Assembly: GCF_038039215.1 (NCBI RefSeq)
Contig: NZ_JBBPCL010000003.1
Coordinates: 194,845 to 258,844, forward strand
Direction: 5' to 3'
Source of the DNA: Pseudonocardia sp. T1-2H
GTDB lineage: Bacteria > Actinomycetota > Actinomycetes > Mycobacteriales > Pseudonocardiaceae
Length of the DNA stretch: 64,000 bases
Part shown: positions 54,047-62,642 of the stretch, one piece after another
Layout of the letters: the number at the start of each line of letters is the position of its first letter
Position numbering within the stretch: position 1 is the first letter of the stretch
The notes under the pieces: model-generated
Databases searched by the model: none
The model's input: the letters and a program-made list of their open reading frames with translations, nothing else
What the model was told of the DNA's origin: nothing
Translations under genes and position numbers: made by a program

Positions 54047-55156
54047 GTGGACCGAGAAGTCTCCACACGACAGAAGATCGCCATGCTCGAGTTCGGGCTC
54101 GACGCCCTCGTCGCCCATTCGCCGGACAACGTCGCCTACGGCGCCGGATACACCATCCCGTCGCAGAGCCTGGGGATGCGCAACCGCCAGTTCGTGACGG
54201 TGTGCACAAGCGACGGGCAGTCGGCGATGCTCCTCACCGCCAACGAGGTGGACGAGGCTCGCGACCGCAGCTCCATCGACCGCCTCTATCCCTACGACGA
54301 GTTCGCCGACGACCCGATGGCCGTGCTGGCCGCGATGCTGTCGGACCTCGGCGTTGTCGACGGCGCGGTCGGTATCGAACTCGACGCGTTCCCCGCGGAC
54401 CGCTGGGCGGACCTGCAGCGCCTCGCCCCGAAGGTGGACTGGCGGCCGGCCGCGGGGGCGTTCGCCCGGGCCCGGATGGTCAAGACGGAGCGTGAGATCG
54501 CGCTGCTGCGGGAGTCCGCCGGGATCGCGGTGCGGGCGCAGATGGACGTCTATCCCGAGCTGAAGCCGGGGATGACCGAGCGCGAGGCGTACCGGCTGGT
54601 GGCCGACCGGGCGCTTGCACTGGGCGCCGACAAGATCGTCATGATCCAGGTGGCGGCGGGCGAGCGCAGCATCTACTCCAACCCGTCGCCGGGACCCACC
54701 CCGTTCGTCGCCGGAGAGCCGGTGAAGTTCGACGTCTTCGTCACCAAGGAGGGATACCTGTCGGACACGGGGCGGTCCGTGGTGGTCGGCTCGGCTTCCG
54801 AGCGCCAGCGCCGGACGTGGGCCCGGATGCAGGATGTCTTCGACGTCATCCGCGAGACCATCAGGCCGGGGGTCAGCACCCGCGAGGTGTGGGACGTCTT
54901 CGTGCGGGAGTTCGGTGCGCGGTCCATGGAGCCCGCCATCCGGTTCCTCGGGCACGGGCTGGGCCTGAGCCTGCACGAGGAACCGTTCATCGCCGCGCAT
55001 TCCGACACGGTGCTGGAGCCGGGCATGGTGTTCGCTGTCGAACCGATCTTCGTGGACGGCCGGGAGGGCTACCACCTGGAGGACAACCTGCTGGTCACCG
55101 AGGACGGCTACGAGAACCTCACCCTCGGGTTCGCGAGAGAGCTCGTGGAGTGTTGA
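54047..55156 (+). CDS. M24-family metallohydrolase (creatinase / Xaa-Pro peptidase-like)
   Basis: The 369-residue protein has an N-terminal creatinase-like domain (AHSPDNVAYGAGYTIPSQS) and a C-terminal pita-bread domain. Metal ligands are seen as VKFDVFVTKEGYLSDTGRS (two Asp), FLGHGLGLSLHEEPF (His) and FAVEPIFVDGREGYHLEDNLL (two Glu). The family cleaves Xaa-Pro bonds or, in creatinase, hydrolyses creatine without metal. The start is GTG 54047, with AAGGAG upstream. It lies 44 bp after the LLM gene, and its end overlaps the molybdenum subunit by 7 bp. Confidence 0.9.
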   Translation: MDREVSTRQKIAMLEFGLDALVAHSPDNVAYGAGYTIPSQSLGMRNRQFVTVCTSDGQSAMLLTANEVDEARDRSSIDRLYPYDEFADDPMAVLAAMLSDLGVVDGAVGIELDAFPADRWADLQRLAPKVDWRPAAGAFARARMVKTEREIALLRESAGIAVRAQMDVYPELKPGMTEREAYRLVADRALALGADKIVMIQVAAGERSIYSNPSPGPTPFVAGEPVKFDVFVTKEGYLSDTGRSVVVGSASERQRRTWARMQDVFDVIRETIRPGVSTREVWDVFVREFGARSMEPAIRFLGHGLGLSLHEEPFIAAHSDTVLEPGMVFAVEPIFVDGREGYHLEDNLLVTEDGYENLTLGFARELVEC

Positions 55157-57510
55157 CCGACCGCGGCACCGACACCTATGTCGGACGGCCGGTCGCGCGC
55201 CGGGAGGACGCTGCGTTGCTGCGTGGCGCCGGCACCTTCGTCGACGACCTGCAGGTCGACGGCCTGCTGCACCTACGGTTCGTTCGCAGTCCGTACGCGC
55301 ACGCCGCCGTCCGCGAGGTGCGGACGGCGGAGGCCGCCGCGCTCGACGGGGTGGTCGACGTCGTCCTTGCCGGCGACCTGGGCCTGCCGGACCTGACCCC
55401 GCCGCTGGACAACGCGAGCGCGGTCGAGATCGGCAGGCCGGTCCTCGCCGACCGGCTTCTGCGGTTCGTCGGGGAGCCCTACGCCGTGGTGGTCGCCGTC
55501 GACCCGTACGTCGCCGAGGACGCCGCAGAGCTGGTGGAGCTCGACGCCGCAGCGCTCCCGGCCGTCGTCGACCCGCTGGAGTCCGCGACGCGCGCCCCTG
55601 CTCTGTTGCACCAGCCACACGCGACGAACGTCCTCTACGAGCACACCTTCGAGGACGGACCTGTCGACGCGGCTTTCGGCGAGGCCGCCGTCGTTATCGA
55701 GCGCCGGCTGCGCTCGCCCCGGCAGACAGCTGTGCCGATGGAGCCGCGGGGCATTCTGGTGGAGCCGCACGCGGGCGGGCTGCGCGTGCACGCCTCGACC
55801 CAGAGCCCGCACATGCTGCACCGCGCGATCGCCGAGTATCTCGGGATCGCCACCGCCGACGTCAGCGTGGTCTGCCCGGACGTCGGCGGTGGGTTCGGCC
55901 TCAAGGCGCACGTGTACCCCGAGGAGATCGCCGCCGCCGCGCTCGCGCTACGCCTCGGCCGGCCGGTCAAATGGATCGAAGACCGGGCCGACAACCTGAC
56001 CTCGGCCTGTCACGCCCGCGACCAGCTCATCAATGTCCGGCTCGCTGCCGACGGCGACGGGCGGCTGCTGGCCCTGGATGTCGACATCGTCTGCGACATC
56101 GGCGCCTACGGGGTGTTCGCGCACGGGCACCTGCTCGAGGCCATGGGCACCCCGTCGATGATCCCTGGTCCCTACCGGCTCGACGCCTACCGGTTCCGCA
56201 GCCGTGCCGTCGCCACCAACAAGTGCCCGGAGGGTGCGTATCGCGGGGTCGGCCTGCCGGTGGCGACGTTCGTGCACGAGCGAGTGATGGACCTCATCGC
56301 GGCAGCCACGGGTGTGGACCGGGTCGAGGTCCGGCGGCGGAACCTCATCGCCGCCGCCGACATGCCCTACCTCTCCATCACCGGGCAGCGGTACGACAGC
56401 GGCGACTACGCCGCTGCGCTCGACGCTGCGCTGGCCGCCGTCGACTATCCCGGATTCGCGGCGGTGCAGCGGGAGGCGCTCCGCGAGGGGCGGCTCCTCG
56501 GCCTGGGCGTCGCCGCGTACGTCGAGTACTGCGCAGTCGGCTCCGCGGTGTTCGCGCGGCGGGGGATGCGCGGGCTGGCGGGCTTCGACGAAGCCCATGT
56601 CACGCTGGCAGACGACGGTGCCGCGACGGTGTGGACCACGCTGCCCGCCGCGGGGCAGGGGCTGGCCACGACGTTCGCGCAGCTGGCCGCCGACGAGCTG
56701 GGCATCCCGATGGAGCGCGTGACGGTGGCGCCCGTCGACACCGCCGTCGCCGGTCTGAACGGCAACGGGACGTTCGCCAGCCGCAGCGCCGTGTCCGGCG
56801 GCGGCGCCATCGTGCTGACGTGCCAGGAGATCGTGCGGCGACTGCGCGAGGACGCCTCCGAACTCATGGAGATCGCGGTCGACGACGTCGAGGTCGTGGA
56901 CGGCCGGGTGCGGGTGATCGGTTCACCCGGGAACGCGGTCGAGGTGGGCGAGGTTGTCGCGCGGGCCCCGGCCGGGCGCTACGCGCTGACCCGCCGCTTT
57001 GACCCCCCGCAGGTCGTCTACCCGTACGGGGTCCACGCGTGCATCGTCGAGGTCGACCCCGCGTCCGGACGGGTCCGCCTCGACCGCTACATCGTGGCGG
57101 AGGACTGCGGACGGGTGATCAACCCGCTGGTGGCGGACGGGCAGGTGCGCGGCGCCGTCGCCCAGGGCCTCGCCGGTGCACTCTTCGAGTCCTTCGTCTA
57201 CGACGGTGAGGGACAGCCGATGACGACCTCGCTCATGGACTACCTCGTGCCCACCGCCGGCGAGTTCATCCCGGTCGAGCTCCATCACCTCGCGGTGCCG
57301 GTCCCCGACTCGCCCACCGGGGCGAAGGGCGTGGGGGAGAGCGGCACGCTCGCTCCCGGTGCGGCGGTGGCGAACGCCGTCGCGAACGCGCTGGGCGCCG
57401 AGTGCAACAGCCTGCCCGTCGGGCTCGACTGGGCCCGCGCCGCTGCGCGCTCGCGGCTCGGCTCGAACCGGACGGCTCCGCTCGACGCCGTTCAGGGAGC
57501 GTCCGCATGA
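55150..57510 (+). CDS. Molybdenum hydroxylase large (molybdopterin-binding) subunit
   Basis: The 786-residue protein is of the xanthine-oxidase family. It has the GVGLPVAT region with EGAYRGVG near the Mo site, PDVGGGFGLKAH in the middle, and KGVGESGTLAPGAAVANA with the catalytic Glu near the end. The Cys-containing AYxCSFR loop that marks true CO dehydrogenase (form I CoxL) is absent; AYRGVG is of the form II type. It thus likely oxidises an aldehyde or hydroxylates an N-heterocycle. GTG 55150 or TTG 55153 is the start. It forms the holoenzyme with the 58061 and 58939 products. Confidence 0.92.
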   Translation: MLTDRGTDTYVGRPVARREDAALLRGAGTFVDDLQVDGLLHLRFVRSPYAHAAVREVRTAEAAALDGVVDVVLAGDLGLPDLTPPLDNASAVEIGRPVLADRLLRFVGEPYAVVVAVDPYVAEDAAELVELDAAALPAVVDPLESATRAPALLHQPHATNVLYEHTFEDGPVDAAFGEAAVVIERRLRSPRQTAVPMEPRGILVEPHAGGLRVHASTQSPHMLHRAIAEYLGIATADVSVVCPDVGGGFGLKAHVYPEEIAAAALALRLGRPVKWIEDRADNLTSACHARDQLINVRLAADGDGRLLALDVDIVCDIGAYGVFAHGHLLEAMGTPSMIPGPYRLDAYRFRSRAVATNKCPEGAYRGVGLPVATFVHERVMDLIAAATGVDRVEVRRRNLIAAADMPYLSITGQRYDSGDYAAALDAALAAVDYPGFAAVQREALREGRLLGLGVAAYVEYCAVGSAVFARRGMRGLAGFDEAHVTLADDGAATVWTTLPAAGQGLATTFAQLAADELGIPMERVTVAPVDTAVAGLNGNGTFASRSAVSGGGAIVLTCQEIVRRLREDASELMEIAVDDVEVVDGRVRVIGSPGNAVEVGEVVARAPAGRYALTRRFDPPQVVYPYGVHACIVEVDPASGRVRLDRYIVAEDCGRVINPLVADGQVRGAVAQGLAGALFESFVYDGEGQPMTTSLMDYLVPTAGEFIPVELHHLAVPVPDSPTGAKGVGESGTLAPGAAVANAVANALGAECNSLPVGLDWARAAARSRLGSNRTAPLDAVQGASA

Positions 57511-58064
57511 CCGACGTCCACGAGCACTCCCTTGCCGCACCGCTGGCGTCGGCCTGGCAGGTCATCCTCGCGGCGCAGGGCCGGCCGGGGTTGCTGACCG
57601 GTACGGGGGAGGACGCAGCGGCAGTACGGCCGCGGGTTCCGCTGACACTGCCGACCCGCGACGGCGGGTCGCCGTGCCGCGGTTTCCTCCACGTCGTGGA
57701 CACCGATGCGGACCGGCACGTCGCGACGCTGTCGTTCACGGGGTCGGCTCCGCCTACCGGCACGATCACAAGGATGCAACTGCAGGTCGGCCTGAGCGGG
57801 ACCGGTGCCTCCTGCGCCTTCCGCGTGCAACCACAGGTCCTCGTGGCCGGGGTTCCCGCGGATCCCCGGCTCGGTGCGGCGCTGGCCGCGCAGATCGCGG
57901 GCGTCGTCGAGGCGCGGGCCCGTGGCGAGCGGGAGCAGCCGTCGCGGCGTCTCGCCACGGCGGCCACGGTGCTGACCGCGGCACTGCTGGCCATGGTCGT
58001 TGCCCGCCGCCGACGCGCCATCTCCCGGCGCCGGGGCCGGCCGGATGCAGGGGAGCGCATATGA
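57507..58064 (+). CDS. CoxG-like (SRPBCC) protein with C-terminal membrane anchor
   Basis: The 185-residue protein has a START/SRPBCC fold in its N-terminal part (HSLAAPLASAWQVILAAQGRPGLLTG) with conserved segments LSFTGSAPPTGTITRMQLQVGLSG and LAAQIAGVVEARA. A single C-terminal transmembrane helix (LATAATVLTAALLAMVVA) is followed by a basic tail. CoxG proteins anchor molybdenum hydroxylases at the membrane or help couple them to the quinone pool. ATG 57507 overlaps the large subunit stop. It indicates that the enzyme here is attached to the membrane. Confidence 0.87.
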   Translation: MTDVHEHSLAAPLASAWQVILAAQGRPGLLTGTGEDAAAVRPRVPLTLPTRDGGSPCRGFLHVVDTDADRHVATLSFTGSAPPTGTITRMQLQVGLSGTGASCAFRVQPQVLVAGVPADPRLGAALAAQIAGVVEARARGEREQPSRRLATAATVLTAALLAMVVARRRRAISRRRGRPDAGERI

Positions 58065-58942
58065 AGCCCGCGCCGTTCCGCTACGAGAAGCCACGTAGCC
58101 TGGAGCAGGCCTTGACGCTGCTCGCCGCCGAGGGCGAGGAGGCCAAGGTCCTGGCTGGCGGTCAGAGCCTGGTGCCGTTGATGAACTTCCGACTCGCCCG
58201 GCCGGCCGTGCTCGTCGACATCAACGGGCTGGCCGAGCTGAGCCACCTCCGCCGTGACGGGTCGCGGCTGCGTATCGGGGCTCTGACCCGCCACGCCGTG
58301 CTGGAGGAGTCGCCGCTGGTCGAACGGCATTGGCCGCTGCTGACCGAAGCGGTTCGCCTGGTCGGACATCCGCAGATCCGCAACGCGGGCACGGTGGGCG
58401 GCTCCCTGGCCCACGCGGATCCCACGGCCGAGCTCCCCGTCGCGCTGGCCGCGCTGGACGCCACCTTCGTCGTGCGCTCCCTGTCGGGTGTCCGGGAAAT
58501 GCAGTGGTCGGAGTTCTTCGTCGGCCAGCTGCAGACGTCGTTGGAGCCCGACGAGCTGTTGGTGGAAGCCGTGGTGCCGGCGCTCCCGCCCGGTACGGGT
58601 TGCCGGTTCGACGAGTTCTCGCGCCGCCACGGGGACTTCGCGCTGGCGGGGTGCGCCGTCACGGTGTCGCTCGGGCCCGGCGGGGTGTGTGCACGGACGT
58701 CCATCGCCCTCCTCGGGGCGGCGCCGACTCCGATCCGGGCGACCCGGGCCGAGGCCGAGCTCGTCGGACGGCCGGTGACGGCGGAGAGCGCGGCTCGCAG
58801 CGCGGCGCATGCCGTGCAGGACCTGCATCCGACGTCCGACCTCCACGCCAGCGGCGGGTACCGCCGCGGTCTCATCGAGTCGCTCGTGGCCAGGAGCCTG
58901 CTCACCGCGCGGGACAGGGCCCGGGAAGGGGCGCCATCATGA
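58061..58942 (+). CDS. Molybdenum hydroxylase FAD-binding (CoxM-type) subunit
   Basis: The 293-residue subunit has the two FAD motifs: LAGGQSLVPLMNFRLA and GGSLAHADPTAELPVALAALDA. The C-terminal FAD domain (DEFSRRHGDFALAGCAVTVSL) is complete. It moves electrons from the 2Fe-2S clusters to the acceptor. ATG 58061 overlaps the CoxG-like stop, and its own stop overlaps the small subunit start. Confidence 0.94.
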   Translation: MKPAPFRYEKPRSLEQALTLLAAEGEEAKVLAGGQSLVPLMNFRLARPAVLVDINGLAELSHLRRDGSRLRIGALTRHAVLEESPLVERHWPLLTEAVRLVGHPQIRNAGTVGGSLAHADPTAELPVALAALDATFVVRSLSGVREMQWSEFFVGQLQTSLEPDELLVEAVVPALPPGTGCRFDEFSRRHGDFALAGCAVTVSLGPGGVCARTSIALLGAAPTPIRATRAEAELVGRPVTAESAARSAAHAVQDLHPTSDLHASGGYRRGLIESLVARSLLTARDRAREGAPS

Positions 58943-59412
58943 CCAGGGTCCGGATCACGGTGACGATCAACGGTGCCGTTGTCGAGCGCGTCGTGGAGCC
59001 ACGCATGCTGCTCTCCGACTTCATCCGCCACGAGGCCCGGTTGACCGGTACCCATGTCGGCTGCGAGCACGGCGTGTGCGGATCCTGCACCGTGCAGGTG
59101 GACGGCGCCGCTGTGCGTTCCTGCCTGCTGTTCGCCGTGCAGCTGGACGGCCGTGAGGTCCGCACGGTGGAGGCGCTCTCGGCGGAGCGCGACGGTGCGC
59201 TCCACCCGCTGCAGGAGGCGTTCCACGCCGCGCAGGGGCTCCAGTGCGGGTTCTGCACCCCGGGCTTCCTGATGTCTGTCGAGCCCGTCCTCGACCACGT
59301 CGAGGGGATGGACGATGCGCAGATCAGGGGACTCATCAGCGGCAACCTGTGCCGCTGCACGGGATACGAGGGCATTGTGTGCGCAGTCCGAGAGGCTGCG
59401 CGGAAGGGGTGA
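58939..59412 (+). CDS. Molybdenum hydroxylase 2Fe-2S (CoxS-type) small subunit
   Basis: The 157-residue protein has both [2Fe-2S] clusters: CEHGVCGSCTVQVDGAAVRSC at the N-terminal plant-type ferredoxin domain and CGFCTPGFLMSV with CRCTGYEG at the C-terminal helical domain. All eight Cys are present. It closes an operon of ten genes. After it comes an IS256 relic on the other strand. Confidence 0.95.
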   Translation: MTRVRITVTINGAVVERVVEPRMLLSDFIRHEARLTGTHVGCEHGVCGSCTVQVDGAAVRSCLLFAVQLDGREVRTVEALSAERDGALHPLQEAFHAAQGLQCGFCTPGFLMSVEPVLDHVEGMDDAQIRGLISGNLCRCTGYEGIVCAVREAARKG

Positions 59413-59549
59413 CCTTCGATCAACACGACGGCAGAACCGCCTGCGGAACCGCCGACCAGTGCCGGCGTCGTCCTTCGACTATGAAGGTAAGTTCTTCCTG
59501 TCCAAGGGCGCGGAGCAATCGTCAATACTTGTGGATGAAGATCGATCTT

Positions 59550-60240
59550 TTAGGCGGCTTCGGGTTGTAGGTGTTCGTCGGGCCGTTCGACGAGCTTGCC
59601 GGCCTCGAACAGCGCGCGGGCGCGGACGAGCGCGACGAGGTGGGGTGCGTTGACCGCCCGCCACCGAGCGCGCCATCCCCGACCGCCAGCATCGGGGCAC
59701 GTATCCGGCGCCGCGCGCAGTCACGCAGCAGATCCGCCGAGGACTCGACCGATTCCCGATCGCCGTCGGCGAGCGCGACGAGCTCCTTCCGGCCATCAGC
59801 CGGACACCGATCATGACCAGCAGGCACAGCTTGTGCTCTTCGAGGCGGATGTTGACGTGGATCCCATCGGCCGACACGTAGACGTAGTCCACGTGCGACA
59901 GATCCCGCTGCGAAAAGGTGCGCTGCTCGGCTTTTCACGTCTCGGTCAGCTTCGTGATCACCGACGCCGACAACCCGGCCGAGCTGCCGAGGAACTGCCC
60001 GAGCGCGGGCACGAAGTCACCCGAGGACAGCCCGTGCAGATAGAGCGGCGGCAACACCTCGCTGATCTTCTCCGGTCTTGCGGCACCAGGCCTGCAAGCT
60101 CGCCGAGGAGAACCGGGCCCGCTCGCCGGTGTCAGGATCGAACCCGATTCGAACGTAGGTTCGACAGCGGGTAGCGTCCCGCACGCGGCGGGGCCGGTAG
60201 GGAAGACCGGCATCCGCCGCGCCCACGCCCCGTTCACGTT
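59550..60240 (-). pseudogene. IS256-family transposase, internally deleted and frameshifted
   Basis: Pieces of one IS256-type transposase appear: ERARFSSASLQAWCRKT, KISEVLPPLYLHGLSSGDFVPALGQFLGSSAGLSASVITKLTET, DYVYVSADGIHVNIRLEEHKLCLLVMIGV, DGRKELVALADGDRESVESSADLLRDCARRRIRAPMLAVGDGALG and a C-terminus KLVERPDEHLQPEAA that ends at 59550. The central part between GDGALG and the C-terminus is missing, and the frame slips several times. The D-G-I-H part keeps the first catalytic Asp region only. It marks the right edge of the catabolic operons. Confidence 0.82.
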
Positions 60241-60348
60241 GATCCGGTGACCGGTTCATCACTTCTGGGGATCCGGGTCCGATCCTGTGACGAGTTGTGC
60301 CGCGGTCGCGATTAGAAGTCGAGACCCTCGACCAAACGGAGCAGCTCA

Positions 60349-61206
60349 ATGGTTCGTACGCCCGCGCGCATCCTCGCCGCCACCGCCGTCGGCGCCCTGA
60401 TGGCTCTGACGGTCGGGGCGTGCTCGGGCGGCGATCCGATCGCTGAGTACGTCGCTGACGTCCGCGGCGAGCTGTCGGACGGCGACAACGCGAGCGTCAA
60501 CGACAACGGGATCATCTTCGCCGGGAAGGCGATCTGCGGGATGAAGGACCAGGCTCAGGCCAACCCTTCCTCGTTCGGTAACGAGAAGGTCGTCGCGCTG
60601 GCCCTGGACAACTGCGATGTGCTGGCGACCGCCGACCCCACACCAGGCGACGGCTACCCGGCGGGCGGCGAAGGCGCCGCCGCGGGCGAGAGCGAGGCCA
60701 ACGCGGCTGAGAGCAGCGGGTTGACCGACCGCGGCGCAATGCCCGCCCAGGTCGGCCAGCGGATCGAGTTGTGGGGTCCGCCGCAGGCACCGCAGCCTGG
60801 CCAGTACGTGACGGTGACCGCGATCCGGCCTGTCACAGCATGCAAGGGCAAGGCGATCGGCGACCAGGGGCAGAGCATCCCCGCAAAGCCGAAGAACGGC
60901 AGATTCTTCGCGGTCGACATGAAGATCGAGAACACTCCCGCGTACGACAGCGCCCAGCCCGGTTACTACGCGGGCTCGTCCCAGCAGTACGACTTCGTGG
61001 CGGCCGACGGGACCGCGCTGGACAAGGTCGACACCCTGGTCGCCTTCTACTGCACCGGCGAAGAGTCGCCGTTCAGCGACCTCAAGCCCGGTCGGGCCTA
61101 CACCGGCACGAAGTACGTCGACATCTCGAACTCAGCGGGCTGGCTGATCTTCGGCCAGTCGACCTACGCTGGAGCCGGCTACGAGTTCGAGATCCCCGCC
61201 GCCTGA
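60349..61206 (+). CDS. Lipoprotein with DUF4352/DUF732-like domains
   Basis: The 285-residue protein starts with a lipoprotein signal (MVRTPARILAATAVGALMALTVGACSGG; lipobox VGAC). A first part (YVADVRGELSDGDNASVNDNGIIFAGKAICGMKDQ) resembles the short DUF732 domain of actinobacterial secreted proteins. After an acidic linker there is an Ig-like part (GQYVTVTAIRPVTACKGKAIGDQGQSIPAKPKNGRFFAVDMKIENTPAYDSAQPGYYAGSSQQYDFVAADGTALDKVDTLVAFYC) of DUF4352 type. It should be attached to the outer face of the membrane. No function is known. Confidence 0.85.
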   Translation: MVRTPARILAATAVGALMALTVGACSGGDPIAEYVADVRGELSDGDNASVNDNGIIFAGKAICGMKDQAQANPSSFGNEKVVALALDNCDVLATADPTPGDGYPAGGEGAAAGESEANAAESSGLTDRGAMPAQVGQRIELWGPPQAPQPGQYVTVTAIRPVTACKGKAIGDQGQSIPAKPKNGRFFAVDMKIENTPAYDSAQPGYYAGSSQQYDFVAADGTALDKVDTLVAFYCTGEESPFSDLKPGRAYTGTKYVDISNSAGWLIFGQSTYAGAGYEFEIPAA

Positions 61207-61609
61207 CCCCCGGATCGTCGGACGCGTCTACCCCGCCGGTCGCCGTCTGCGCGACCGCTGGCGTGTTCATCCTCCGCCCTGGGGTCAACGGCTCGTCCGG
61301 GCTGCCGTCCTCGACCTCGATCCGCAGATCCGCGGCACCGAGGACAACCCGGACCCTGCGCGGCGCGGCCGCGTGCTCGACGGCGTTGATGACCAGTTCC
61401 GTGCACACCAGCTCGGCGTCGATCCGGCCGTCCCCGGCCGGGATCAACTGTCGCAGCCGCGACCGCAGACCCGGCAGGCATGACGCGTCGCTGAACTCCA
61501 CGGCGAACGAACCGACCAACCCGTTAGAAGCCGGCCCGGCGTCGCCCCGTGGACCTGGGCGCGGATGACCTGACGAGCCAAGTGCTGCAGTAGTTTCATA
61601 TGCGCCCAT
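61082..61609 (-). CDS. Anti-sigma-type ATPase (HATPase_c_2), probably truncated
   Basis: The 175-residue protein has the N-box of RsbW/SpoIIAB-like kinases (AELVCTELVINAVEHAAAPRRVRVVLGAADLRIEVEDGSPDEPLTPGR), with Glu and Asn for Mg-ATP. The G1 and G2 boxes of the ATP lid that should follow are not seen; the end (PAVAQTATGGVDASDDPGVRRRGSRTRSRL) has no Gly-rich loop and overlaps the 3' end of the lipoprotein gene. The C-terminus seems lost or altered. The start at ATG 61609 faces the AbiEi operator. Confidence 0.6.
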   Translation of the reverse strand: MGAYETTAALGSSGHPRPGPRGDAGPASNGLVGSFAVEFSDASCLPGLRSRLRQLIPAGDGRIDAELVCTELVINAVEHAAAPRRVRVVLGAADLRIEVEDGSPDEPLTPGRRMNTPAVAQTATGGVDASDDPGVRRRGSRTRSRLQRRSTGRRSASPLSSRCRRTSCRCRPDRA

Positions 61610-61614
61610 CCCGC

Positions 61615-61653
61615 TACTGCGATAGTTTCGCGCTGAGTGTTACTATTGCAGTA
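61615..61653. promoter_or_regulatory. Inverted-repeat operator of the AbiEi gene
   Basis: TACTGCGATAGT (61615-61626) pairs with ACTATTGCAGTA (61642-61653) with one mismatch in 12. The right arm overlaps the AbiEi ATG. AbiEi antitoxins are known to repress their own promoters through inverted repeats. A related half-site, CTGCAGTAGT, lies near 61587. Confidence 0.65.
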
Positions 61654-62639
61654 TGAAGGGTGACGGGGAGATCGTGCTCGCCGATATCGCGGCCGGCCAA
61701 TGGGGCCTGGTCACCACCCCCCAGGCCGTCGCAGCAGGACTCAGCCGCGTACAGCTGTCGCGGCTGAGCAAGGCCGGTGTCCTGATCCGGCTCAGCCACG
61801 GCGTCTACGCTCTGCGGGGCTCACTGGGCACCGAGAACCTCGAGCTGCTGGCCGCGTGGCTCACCCTTGATCCCACCCGGCTCGCCAGCGACCGCCTCGA
61901 CGACGGACCCCGCGGACCGGTGGTGTCCCATGCCTCCGCTGCTGCCCTCTACAACCTCGGCGACCTCGACGCCGATCGCCACGAGTTCACCGCCCCCACC
62001 CGCAAGCAGACCCGACGAGCCGACCTGCGGCTTCATCGCGGCACCCTCCCCGAGGAGGACGTGACCCTTCATCGTGGGCTCCCCGTCACGACGCCTACCC
62101 GCACGATCGTCGACCTCCTCGCAGACGGCCACGACGGGGGTCACGTGGCTGGTGTCCTCGCTGACGCGGTGCGGACGCGGCAGATCGACCCTGGCGCGCT
62201 CGCTACCCGCATCGGCCCGTACGCAGCTCGGTTCGGCCTCCCCCGCGGCGACGGCTCCGCGTTGCTACGACACCTGCTAGAGATCGGCGGGGTCGCCGAG
62301 CAAGCGGACGCGGACGTGATTGCGGACGTCGCTCGCGCGGCCCACGTTCCGGTCCCGGCAATGATGGCCGCCCTACAAGAGGCCCAGCTCGCGCCTATCC
62401 GCGAGGCGCTCGACCGGCTTTCACCCCTGGCCGCGCTCAGGATGAACCAACTCGCGCCGATTCAGGAAGCGCTCGACCGGCTCTCGCCCCTGGCCGCCCT
62501 GAGTGAGGCCCAGCTAGCCCCCGTCCGGAAGGCGTTGGAATCGCAGGTGTCGCCGATCACTGAGGTGGCCAAGCGCGCCTTCCTGAACCCTGGCGCCGCG
62601 CGCGGGGCAGCGGACCGTTCGAACAGCGAGGATGAGTAG
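61653..62639 (+). CDS. AbiEi-family antitoxin with a C-terminal tandem repeat
   Basis: The 328-residue protein has an AbiEi-type winged-helix N-terminus (LADIAAGQWGLVTTPQAVAAGLSRVQLSRLSKAGVLIRLSHGVYAL) and the conserved middle part with SHASAAALYNLGDLDADRHEFTAPTRKQTRR and HRGLPVTTPTRTIVDLL. In type IV toxin-antitoxin systems it represses its own promoter and opposes the nucleotidyltransferase AbiEii. The C-terminus adds QLAPIREALDRLSPLAALRM, NQLAPIQEALDRLSPLAALSE, AQLAPVRKALES: three 21-residue repeats (63 bp at DNA level). ATG 61653 overlaps an operator. The toxin next to it is truncated. Confidence 0.9.
   Translation: MKGDGEIVLADIAAGQWGLVTTPQAVAAGLSRVQLSRLSKAGVLIRLSHGVYALRGSLGTENLELLAAWLTLDPTRLASDRLDDGPRGPVVSHASAAALYNLGDLDADRHEFTAPTRKQTRRADLRLHRGTLPEEDVTLHRGLPVTTPTRTIVDLLADGHDGGHVAGVLADAVRTRQIDPGALATRIGPYAARFGLPRGDGSALLRHLLEIGGVAEQADADVIADVARAAHVPVPAMMAALQEAQLAPIREALDRLSPLAALRMNQLAPIQEALDRLSPLAALSEAQLAPVRKALESQVSPITEVAKRAFLNPGAARGAADRSNSEDE
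62382..62570. repeat. 63-bp tandem repeat inside the AbiEi gene (three units)
   Basis: Units start at 62382, 62445 and 62508, exactly 63 bp apart, and encode the QLAPI/V-x-x-AL repeat. The second and third units differ from the first mainly at synonymous or single-residue positions, so the duplication is not very old. Confidence 0.8.
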
Positions 62640-62642
62640 GCC

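Noticed and set aside
53462..55618. A 718-codon minus-strand open frame
   Set aside because: It lies opposite the LLM and M24 genes and has the Arg/Pro/His composition of an antisense frame.
55150..57510. Carbon monoxide dehydrogenase (form I CoxL)
   Set aside because: The large subunit lacks the Cys-bearing AYxCSFR loop and has AYRGVG, so CO oxidation is not supported.
62382..62570. CRISPR-like or intergenic repeat
   Set aside because: The three 63-bp units are inside the AbiEi reading frame and encode 21-residue repeats.
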